Below, piece after piece: positions 55,441 to 64,000 of a stretch of DNA of 64,000 nucleotides (position 1 is the stretch's first letter; every line of letters starts with the position of its first letter). Made by a program: the position numbers and the translations under genes. This DNA comes from Chamaea fasciata. Taxonomy: Eukaryota; Chordata; Aves; Passeriformes; Sylviidae. The stretch is from assembly GCA_029207755.1 (NCBI GenBank), contig JARCOQ010000008.1, positions 28,013,021-28,077,020 of the forward strand. Reading direction: 5' to 3'. Below the pieces are notes generated by a model. That model saw nothing but the letters and a program-made list of their open reading frames with translations. It was not told the DNA's origin and ran no database searches.

Positions 55441-58400
55441 GACTAGTGGTCTCACACTAGGAAATGGGATTTGGTCAATGCTTCTCCAAATTTTAGAAGT
55501 TTCAAGGTGCTCCCAGAGCTGGTTGGGAAATCAACTCCCTATTGACCAAAGCTATCAAAAGAACCAACTGAACAGTTTAAATTCATTTGAAAACTCCCCA
55601 CACTTGTGGGGAAAAAAAAAAGGCATTCATTAATTTTTAACATACCCTTTCTTGTTTCCTCTCTCACCAGAAAAAAAGGCTGGGAGGGAAACCGGGGGCT
55701 CTTCCCTCAGGAAACAAAAACCCTTCCAACTTTTTTGAGCTTTTCAGAAATGCTGCTCATGGGAGTTTTTTTAAAGTGAAATTACATTGAAAATGTGGAA
55801 CGATTAAATAAAACCCAGCCCAAACCCCCAGCTGATAAGTCCTTTCAGGGCACACTCTGATGTGGATGAAACTTACTTCCGACCAATTTCAACCACTTGA
55901 AAATTTCTGTTCTCTAAAATCAGGGAAAATTGAAATAATTTTTGTGCAAACAATCAGGACTGGCTAAAGTATCTTGCTTGCACCCTCTGCCAGCCCTGAA
56001 GGTGGGCAGTGATTATGCTTCTCTGCTAAAACATGGCCCAGGGGGCTGCAGGAGGATTGGTCTTTTCCCAAGAGCATCTCCAGTTCCTGCTTCCAGTGTT
56101 TGGAGAATGATCAGGTGAGAGCAAGACTGGGATGCAGGCACATGATGAGACCTCTGCCTCAACTCTTCAAGGACCAAAGCACTGGGTAAACCAGGAGCAC
56201 CAGGGGGCCCTCATGGCCTTGCCCACACTCAGCTGGGACACATACCTGCCCATGGGCACTGGAGCCTCTTGCAGCTCAACCCAGCCACCATTCCTGGCTT
56301 CAGCCTTTCTTCAGAGGAGGCCTTGCATTTTATCATCCCATTTCTCCAGCCTGAAATCTGTTTGCTCCCATCTGCTGGACTGTGGTGGACCCTGGATCTT
56401 GTTCACATCTCTCTGTGTGCAGAGGTGCTGATGGACACTGGTCCCAGCCCTGCAGGATTGCCCCTGTGGATGAGGATCACCCCTGGCTCCCAGCTGGACC
56501 TGCTGCTCCCCGACAGTGAGTTGTTGTGCTCTGGATGGTGGTGAAGGCAGAGCTGTGTGTGAGCCACACCATTAGGCTGGCATCAACCTGGGAAAAAGGG
56601 CTGGAGCGTCCCCCTGCATTAAGGGGCTGGTTTAATTTTGCCACGTGTTTGACCACGGCGAGTGTGTGCCTTTCCCAGGGCTGGGGCAGGGTCACCCATT
56701 GCTTTGGAGAGTCTTGGGAACAGTGTTGGGTGCCAGGGTTCTTGTGCTGTCCTGCCTCCGAGAAGAACCTCTGGCACTGCTGGGCCGGGGGCCACGCCTG
56801 TGGCTGCCAACCCCACGCCCAAGGAGAGAGATTGGGACTGGCTCTGCCCCTCAACCCTTGGGTGTGACTGGGGACAGGGCAGGGAGGCTCCCCTGAGGGC
56901 AAGGGCAGCTTGGTGTGGCCGTGATGAGAGTTGTGGTTAACTGGGTTAATTATATTCATGTTGCTAGGAACACGGTGAATTATGTTAATAGCAGCATCTG
57001 GGGAAATTACATCTTCATTAATTGGTCCTGATTGCTGTTTGGCAGATGCGAGATGCTTCTGACTTTAACATGCAGGACAAAATTTATTGTAATCAGTGCA
57101 TGCAGTAACTGCACAAATACTGTTACCATGCCTTGCTAATTGACTCTCTGAACAGGAAGGGATGGCAAAGGCTCGCATGATCATCTTGTCCTTGCTCTCC
57201 TGCCCCAGCCAGGACAGGCTTGTCTTCTACTGATTCCTGCTCTAGTGCTTCTTCTGATAGGGCTCTGAACATTGTTTTGAGTTAATAATGGTAATAATAT
57301 GGTTGACAGACACAGGAGAGCAGTCATGGGGCTGAGGATGCTTCTGTTGATGTGTTGGACTCTCGAGTTGGCCTTGCTCTGCCCATAAGGCTCCTCCTCA
57401 TGGATGTAACCTGGGGGCAATCAGGTCTATGCACATGCTTGGAGTCAAACTCGTTGGTGATTTGGAGACCTTTGATCCCATCAAGTCCCCAGCAGGAAGG
57501 AGAGGAGGCTCACCCAGGCAAGGCTGTCCTCAGAGCACCCCTCCTGGGTGGGAGATGGGGCTGCTGGCATGTGAAGGGCCAGTCATGGCCGGAGCAGGGG
57601 TGAGCTACGTGCGGTCTGTGGCATCGATCTGTGCTTTCAGTCAAGGGAGCAGCCGCAAACAAAGAATAAACCACATTGCAGTGAGCTATCACACCGTGGC
57701 AGAAAGCTCCACTCTTAACCACGGCAGAGCTCCTAATCCCTTTGCATAAACCTGCAAAGCTCCAAGCAGGTAATACATTCCCTCCCTGGGGAAGCGCGGG
57801 CTGAAACGCAGGCGGCACCGAGTCCCTCATGAGTTATGAGGCTCGTCTGGGGACAGCAGTGAGTTGTGTTATGGCCTTGCTTGCTCTGCCTTCTTTTTAC
57901 ACAACACCATCTTTCATTTTAATAGTGGTTTTTCAGCCAGCTTTGTTAGGGCTGCTGCTAATTGGGCTGGATTCATGTGTCCCACCAGGGCACAGGACAA
58001 GCCTGGCACTGCTCAGAAGGGAAGGGTTTTACTGCCTGGTGCTTTCAGTGGGCATAGCCCAGGCTTTGGGGAGCAGGAGGAGGGGACGTGACAGGGGTGA
58101 GAGAGGAATTCAGGAACAATTTTAACTCTTTGCCTGCCATCCCAGCTCATATACCTTCCCTGAGGCAGTGATGAGACAAAGGGTGACTACATGATTCAAA
58201 TATCTTCCAGGGAGATGAAAACCTGTTTTACAGTCAACCTTTCTGATCTGGAAAGATGTAAGGCCACCTCTTTTGCTGTGAAATTGGATTTAAAAGTTCT
58301 TCAGTACTGAAGGTATGAGATTCAGACCTTCACAAAGTGGTTTTCATAGGTCATCACAAGGAATGAGAAGTCATTGGTGGGACAATTCCACCAGAGCTTT

Positions 58401-60055
58401 GGAAGCAGCAAAGTCTGCGCCGTCAAAGCCTAGAGTTAGGTTTCCCTAAGAATCTGTAACAGGTGCTGAGTGGGGAGCTGGCAGTGTCTTTTCTCTGTAA
58501 ATCAATGCAAGGACCAGGAGAGCTGTGATGCATGTGAGATTTGGCTGCAAAGCAATGCTTCTGGCTTGTGAGACACTTTCACCAGCTCCAGGGCTCCCCA
58601 GGTCCCTCAGCACAGGGGCACTGGGAGGTCAGAGAGCTCCAGGGTTTCTGCTTGTGTTCTTTGAGCCTCTGGGAGACTCACAAAAATCCTCTCCCCACCA
58701 CTGTTGCACAGCACTTGCCACTTCTGTCCCCACTGTCCTACAGTCCTTCCTGGAGCCCTGGGTGCTGTGGTCCTGCCAAACTGGCTGTTCCAAGGTGACC
58801 AGAACTTCCAGCTCCCAGTCACCTTACTAAGATGGACCAACCCCACTAATTAGATGGAGAAATTAATGTTTAGTGGGAACATTCACTTGGGATATCTCCA
58901 AAACCACAGCTTTGAAATGTGTGGCTCTTTAATCAGAGATGCCTTCATCCCACTGCCCCTTCAGCCAGTGTGACAAAGTGTGTCCTCATCTTGGTGTGGG
59001 TCAGACCTCTTCGTCTGGAGGACAGAAGAATATGGTACAGGAGATCTAGGATCCTTTTCCTCCCCACTCTGGATGAGCCAGATGGTAAAACCAGGCCAGT
59101 TGTTTGCAGAGGTCTTCCCCCATCAGCCATACTGGAAATGTCAAGAAACTCCCGTAAGTGGAAGCCTGCTCATGCCAAACACCAAAACAGTTCACATTTG
59201 TAGCTGAGAAACACAGCATGGAGCTTACTAGTTGGCAAACAGACTGAATTGTAGTACTACTTTTATTTTAAAGGGCAATTAGCACTGTGGAAGGATTCTC
59301 TCTCCCTCTTCAATATGCCATGGTTGTTAGTTAAAAGCTCAATTTATGGTTAATGTTATATGATAACATATGTCACAGCTCTGCAGTAGAGCTGCTCTGT
59401 GGCATCAAGAGAACTGTGCCACAGCAGAAGTTCTGAGAGAGGCAAATGGGGGCAGTAGCACTGTGAAACCCAGTGGTACCCACAGAAACTTAGTGGAGAG
59501 GTTTGCCAGAGAAGACTGAAACCCTGGAAGATGTTATTATTTGGGGTTTTCCCTTCCTGCTCACTGAGACTGTCAGACCTGGGTGTGGTTTTTGCAGATT
59601 CCTTTCAGTGAGGGTGCTGTTTAGGGCCAGCGAGTAGTAATGTCAGCCAGCCCAGGAGAGATAATGCAGGTTGGCCCATGAGCCACTCTGTAAACCTGGG
59701 CAGGGAACACACAGGGTCTCCACCAGCCAAGCAGAACAGCCTGGATGCGTGTGGGGAGATGAATCCTGCTGCTTGGGCTGGCCTGGGCTGGAGCAAGGCT
59801 TTAACTTCAACACCAGGCACTGCAGTGTCCATCTCTTACTGTCACTCAGCTAAAGCAGAGATGACAAGCATGTCACCACTGTGGCCACCCTAGTGATGGC
59901 TCCAGGCTATGATCTCAACCGCTGCCATGCCCACTGCTGACAGTGAGTGGGAAATGCTCTTTCTTGGGGGAGAAAGTTTCTATTAGCAGTTGCAGAGGGC
60001 TAGCACTGGGTTCCTGCTCTTCTTGGAGACAGGCTGTCACCAGAGAGATCAGAAA
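55441..60055. other. Intergenic, no gene seen
   Basis: GC-richer part at 56150-57000 yields long overlapping open frames on both strands, which is typical of chance frames in GC-rich DNA. No exon, RNA gene or mobile element was recognised. Confidence 0.55.
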
Positions 60056-60250
60056 TCATTTATTTTTAACGCTATGAATATGTAGAAACTTGTCTGAGCT
60101 TCTGCACGCAGTGGCCATGAATTTAGAAACGGCGTCAGGAATCGTGGCATTCGGCATCCTGCGAATCGGGTCAGAGCTATAAATTTCTCTCACTGGTGCA
60201 CAAGCCATTTGCCATACGTGACTTGCTGAATTTGTGGTCATTTCTCTCTC
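60056..60250. other. CpG-retaining element, possible conserved non-coding element or unrecognised exon
   Basis: About eight CpGs in about 180 bp (aacgctatg, gcacgcag, aacggcgtc, atcgtggcattcgg, ctgcgaatcggg, atacgtgac) within AT-rich, CpG-poor surroundings. The - strand is open over 60056-60304. No protein family was recognised and no convincing splice pair was seen, so it is left uncalled. Confidence 0.35.
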
Positions 60251-62502
60251 TGCCCCTGTGTGCAGAGCGTATGACTGAGATTTTATATTGCACCTCTGAG
60301 ACACAAAGTCCTTCTGGTGCTTTTGCCTTGCATCCTAAACAGCCTCACTCGCTCTTCTCCCCGTCCCCTTGGCTTAATGGCTTCTGGCCACAGCCTGGCC
60401 CTTAAATCATGGGCTGCACCTGGACAGGCATAAACTGTGACTGTCCCCAGACAGAGAGGGTTTGATTGGAGTCGTGAGGGATGTGAGTCTGAACACAGCT
60501 CAGCCTTGGGAGAATGCTGCTCCTACTGAGCCCGAGGTGGGTCCTCTGGCACAGGCAGCAAAGGCAATCAGGGCAAGTCCTACAGAGACCCCTGACATGC
60601 TCAGTGAGCCTTCCCAAGGACAGTCATTTGGAATACAGAGGGATGAAATGTTCCGTGTGGATTTCGTGGGGGTATGTTAAGATGATCTGTGAGTTGGGAG
60701 GGAAGCTTAAGCTAAGCAAGTTCACACTGTGGGGTCTGGAAGATGATGCTGCCATCCTCCTCCTCCATTTCACTGCCTGTGCTTCTCCTCCCCCATCTCT
60801 ATCTGTTCTAGACATAAAAGCTTTTTTATTGCAAGACTATTTTTGCTCAGTGAATTAAAATGAAGCATTTCCCCTCCTTCCCACTGCAACTGCTCCCAGC
60901 AACAGTGCTCTCCAGCCCCTCTGGTCAGCCTGGGAAAGGCAAGCCCAGCAGCAGGACATGAGGAGGGTCTTGTTAAACCCAGCTCTGCTGAGATGTGCCT
61001 GGGCCTCAAAATGTGTCTGCCCTGCTCCACAGAGTGCTCTATGAGCCTGGTGAATCACTAAAGGCAGCAGAGGTAACCAAGATGTTTCCTAGCTGACTCC
61101 TAACTGAATTCCTCTGTTGCAGCAGTGCCATCACACAAACAGGGACTGTATCAACAGGATTGTTTATTAAATTCTGGTCGGGTTGCAAAGGTGCAACCCC
61201 ACTGAGACCCTTTGGTGTAGAGACATGAAAAAAGAACACTGGATTTTCTCACGTGACTGAGAACTGTATCTTGCCTGCAGGTTGCTCTTGAGTACCATAC
61301 ACAGGTGTTCTCAGGGTCTGAGCCCAAATACCAGGGCAGAGCAGGACACTGGAACCTGCACATTTGTGGGTCAGAGACAGAGCTCGTGTGGCCTCTGCTA
61401 CTAACTCACAGCCACTCCTCAAAGCCAGGGTCTCCAGCAAACTACATACACAGCTGTTTCCATCAGGGTAAGGTTTCTGCGCTTGTTAAACATGAACCTT
61501 TGAACCTTTTCATTTTAATCCTCTTCCAAGTGTATTAGGTTTTTGGGGAGATTGTTGAAATGGCAAGGTTTCCTGAATTTCTGATCTATTGGTGCATATG
61601 TAAAACCCTTACCATAATTCATCAAGACCCTGCCAACATGCAATCTGAATAAAAGCAGAGAGAGCACCTTTGCTATCAAGGTTTTTTCAACTATAAATTA
61701 GTGGAAGGTGATCTTTGTGAAAACAGCACTAGTTTCATCTATTTAGCAGGGAACACACACCAAGCAAAGGAAATAAGAGCTGGAGGGCTGGTGGTGCAAG
61801 GTTATGGATATGGGAACAGGCTGATGATAGAAACTGGTTTCTTGGTCTCTAGCAGACACAAGCAAAGAGACATTTTAAAAGCAAAGGTTTCACAGGAGAT
61901 GTCCCTGAAGCTGTCTCTTGAAACTGCAGTTAGGGAAAATGCCTCTGCTGCCACCACAAACAGAAATCAGAGGAGGTGAGAGCATCCTGGAAGATGCCAG
62001 CAGTTTTCTTCCCAGGTTTTGTTCAAGCCTCCATGCATAGCTTCAGAGTTAACAAACCTTCTTGCCTATAATTCATGTTCCCTAACTTTTCAATCAAAGA
62101 ACAAACTAGCCTTCAAAAACAAATGCAAAGACTACTATCCTTTGAAGAAAGGATCATTTTGTACAGCAACCATTTACAACCAAAAGAAAAAAAAATAATA
62201 CACTTTGATTGTTATGGTAAAGAGAAAGAGGTAAAAAGTCATAGCTGTTTTGCTTTTTTTCTTAGACATAGGGGACTGTGCACATCTGGCTTTAAATACA
62301 TAATAGCAGCAACTTCCCAATGGCCCTTAATCTCCCAGCTTCAAGAGCTTCTGAACCAGCTGAAGGTTACTTTCTTGTTAAGGGCTTTTGTCTCATTCCA
62401 ACCTAGAGCTTTGTGACAAAACTGAAGGTATTTAGTGGAAGGGAGGAAGTAGATGCACTAGTGAGTGCATTGTCTCTTGGCTGAGGTTTAGGCTTACCTG
62501 AA
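60251..62502. other. Intergenic between element and HSPBAP1 3' end
   Basis: No gene or mobile element recognised. Additional AATAAA on the - strand occur near 60826 and 61162, which could serve as distal poly-A signals of HSPBAP1. Confidence 0.55.
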
Positions 62503-62508
62503 TTTATT
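62503..62508 (-). terminator. Candidate poly-A signal of HSPBAP1
   Basis: TTTATT on +, AATAAA on -. It is the first canonical signal after the HSPBAP1 stop codon and would give a 3' UTR of about 0.45 kb. Confidence 0.35.
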
Positions 62509-62960
62509 ATTTCTAACGTAATCAACTGATTGCTTTTTGACCATTTTACTTTAAATGTGGTCAAGGACTGCAGTCTACAGTCAGTCAATCAATCAATCAG
62601 TCTCCCACCCTTGGTCTCCCTCTACTCTGTGACCATGTCCCAGCACTCTGTCATCAAGCCATACTTGTTTTCTAGCTCAGAGCTGCAGAACACTGAAGAT
62701 CCCACCTGCACGGCACGGTGGGAGTGTGACTTTGTGTGCTCTCTCTTGTTCATAGCATTGAGCAGCTCCCTGACTAAACACACCTTTCTCTTCCCAGCCA
62801 TCACTAACCAGCTATTCTTCTTTCAGCTCAACTACAACCTGCACTTAACCATTAACTGTGTCTGTCTGTACCTAAAAATTATTTGAAATGGAACATTCAA
62901 TTAATGCAGAACAAGGCTGCTGTTTGATTTCTGTTTCAGAAATGATAAAGCACTCCAGCA
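62509..62960 (-). other. HSPBAP1: Probable HSPBAP1 3' UTR
   Basis: Lies between the stop codon and the first AATAAA on the - strand. No further coding similarity. Includes a short (CAAT/TCAA)n patch at about 62583-62599. Confidence 0.4.
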
Positions 62961-63512
62961 TCACACTCTCATTCTCTCCAACAGCAGCTGAGCCACTAAA
63001 CTGATGACACGAGGATTAACCAGACAGTCTAACAAGTCGTTGGTAGAAAGGGCTGTTTGTGAGGAGCATGGACTGCAGTCTGAATCCATTTGATGTGCAG
63101 CTGTCTCACAGTCATTACTCATTAGCAATCTCTTCCTCTTGCAATGTAATTTTCCAAAATGTTCTTCTTCATTTTCACGGAGAAGATCTCCACCACCACT
63201 TTCAGCTGCGCCCATCACGCTTGTTTGGTAAGATTGTGGTAAAACCTGAATAAGGTGAGGCCCAAAAGGGATTTTCTGCAGCTCTTCTGCTTTGGGTGTT
63301 AGAAAGTCACATTCCTGGGTCAGTAATGTGCAGCTCTCTGGTCCACAGCCAACCTCCCTTCTCTTCCTCTTGCATGAGGCGTTTGTCCTCTGCTTTGCAC
63401 CAGTGCTGCTGGAGCATGCCTGTCCTGACACACTTGTCTCCTGACACTTGAGGTATGCAGACACTGCTTTATTCAGGTACTGAAGATTGATCTCATGGGA
63501 TGTTGCCTCAAC
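62961..63512 (-). CDS. HSPBAP1: HSPBAP1 terminal coding exon
   Basis: On - the acceptor is ttttcttag before GTT-GAG-GCA at 63512; the stop TGA is at 62961-62963. 183 residues. V-E-A-T-S-H-E-I-N at the start, C-K-R-K-R twice, F-G-K-L-H-C, and D-L-L-D-C-L-V-N-P near the end. The frame stays open over the full length. Confidence 0.88.
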   Translation of the reverse strand, partial: VEATSHEINLQYLNKAVSAYLKCQETSVSGQACSSSTGAKQRTNASCKRKRREVGCGPESCTLLTQECDFLTPKAEELQKIPFGPHLIQVLPQSYQTSVMGAAESGGGDLLRENEEEHFGKLHCKRKRLLMSNDCETAAHQMDSDCSPCSSQTALSTNDLLDCLVNPRVISLVAQLLLERMRV

Positions 63513-63832
63513 CTAAGAAAACACCCAGATAACACTCAGTTAAAAGGAGACATGTTTCAATTCAGCCTTGCATGATTATCTTCCATGAATTACTTTGCTA
63601 CATGAAGGAATGGGACTTAAAATTCTTTCTCTCAAAGCAGCATAAAGACTCAGGGGGATGTAAGCAAAATGTCAGTAATTCTTTGTTATTGCTGCTATAA
63701 TGGGCACAGTAGAGAGCTTACCTCTGTGGGATTTAGCCAGAGATCTCCATCACTGGGATCTTCTGCTGATTTTATGGCGCATACCAGCATTCGAGTTATT
63801 GCCTCTTCTACACGGGCTTCATGATCTGCATC
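62961..63832 (-). CDS. HSPBAP1: HSPBAP1, last two coding exons (C-terminal 220 residues), gene continues off the right edge
   Basis: Join 63722-63832 and 62961-63512 on -, both phase 0, giving 220 residues then TGA. HSPBAP1 (PASS1) is a JmjC-domain protein that binds the small heat-shock protein HSP27; its JmjC part is upstream, outside the window. Identification rests on long matches to the human C terminus as I remember it: A-R-V-E-E-A-I-T-R-M-L-V-C-A and W-L-N-P-T-E-V-E at the junction, Y-L-N-x-A-V-S-A, then F-G-K-L-H-C and M-S-N, then D-L-L-D-C-L-V-N-P and V-A-Q-L-L near the end. Between these islands the tail is poorly conserved and Ser/Glu-rich, with two basic K-R-K-R clusters that could act in nuclear import (inference). 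It is convergent with SLC15A2. Confidence 0.88.
63513..63721 (-). other. HSPBAP1: HSPBAP1 last intron
   Basis: 209 bp, GTAAGC donor and TTAG acceptor on the - strand. Confidence 0.85.
63722..63832 (-). CDS. HSPBAP1: HSPBAP1 penultimate coding exon
   Basis: On - the acceptor is ctcttgaggcag, then 37 codons from D-A-D-H-E-A-R-V-E-E to L-W-L-N-P-T-E, donor gtaagc. An in-frame start further upstream (to 63892) is possible, but similarity to the human protein starts at D-H-x-A-R-V-E-E, so the acceptor at 63833-63834 was chosen. Confidence 0.87.
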
Positions 63833-64000
63833 CTGCCTCAAGAGAACAGAAGGTTTTGGGAGATAGATTAGCTCATGGGTCTCTGCAGAAAGCTGAAAGA
63901 TCTTAGGAAAAACATAGATGGCCTTAGTTTGAAAGCCACACTGCTGTATGTGAAGTCAGTGGAAGGTTTCAGACTCTCTTCCTATGTACAGCCCCCAAAG
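63833..64000 (-). other. HSPBAP1: HSPBAP1 intron, partial
   Basis: Runs to the window edge; no further exon visible. Confidence 0.7.

Noticed and set aside
26000..62000. Exons of ILDR1, CD86, CASR or PARP14/15 expected from human gene order
   Set aside because: No block with matching motifs and splice sites could be seen on either strand; a translated search would be decisive.
63833..63892. Extension of the penultimate HSPBAP1 exon upstream in frame
   Set aside because: The frame is open, but similarity to human HSPBAP1 stops at 63832, where a good acceptor (ctcttgaggcag) lies.
1..64000. Endogenous virus, tRNA, rRNA or bacterial-type operon
   Set aside because: No LTR pair, retroviral motif, cloverleaf or ribosome-binding-site-linked gene array was seen on either strand.

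Overview
The window looks like vertebrate nuclear DNA, most likely from a bird. It has spliced genes with GT-AG introns, CpG depletion outside one island, two recognisable CR1 LINE 3' ends with the ATTCTRTG-type tail, and short introns. It is not prokaryotic. The exact species cannot be read from the sequence; a songbird is possible but not shown.

Left part (1 to about 28.5 kb): 17 consecutive coding exons on the + strand encode the C-terminal 550 residues of a proton-coupled oligopeptide transporter. Residue patterns match SLC15A2 (PEPT2) better than SLC15A1. The first exons (roughly 180 residues, TM1 to TM4) lie upstream of the window. Exon phases join without a frameshift or stop, so the gene looks intact. 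The visible part covers TM5 to TM9, the large extracellular domain (exons 10 to 14), TM10 to TM12 and a C-terminal tail ending T-K-L. Introns hold one 5'-truncated CR1 on the - strand (about 19.16-19.64 kb), one CR1 tail on the + strand (about 6.13-6.20 kb), microsatellites and an A/C-rich tract. (In this answer exons are numbered from the first one visible in the window.)

Right end (about 62.5 to 64 kb): the last two coding exons of a - strand gene that I identify as HSPBAP1, the HSP27-associated JmjC-domain protein. Its JmjC part lies beyond the right edge. The two genes are therefore convergent, tail to tail.

Middle (about 26 to 62 kb): about 36 kb with no convincing coding exon and no interspersed repeat that I could recognise. 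It holds microsatellites and homopolymer tracts, several AT-rich blocks with homeodomain- or POU-type motifs, a CpG-rich block with an upstream TATA box (about 54.48-55.10 kb), and a short CpG-retaining element near 60.1 kb. From memory of the human map, many genes (ILDR1, CD86, CASR, the PARP9/14/15 cluster and others) separate SLC15A2 from HSPBAP1, so this adjacency implies rearrangement or loss. I see no evidence of a novel multi-gene system. The best leads are the repeat-poor gene desert, its isolated CpG island/promoter candidate and the CpG-retaining element.
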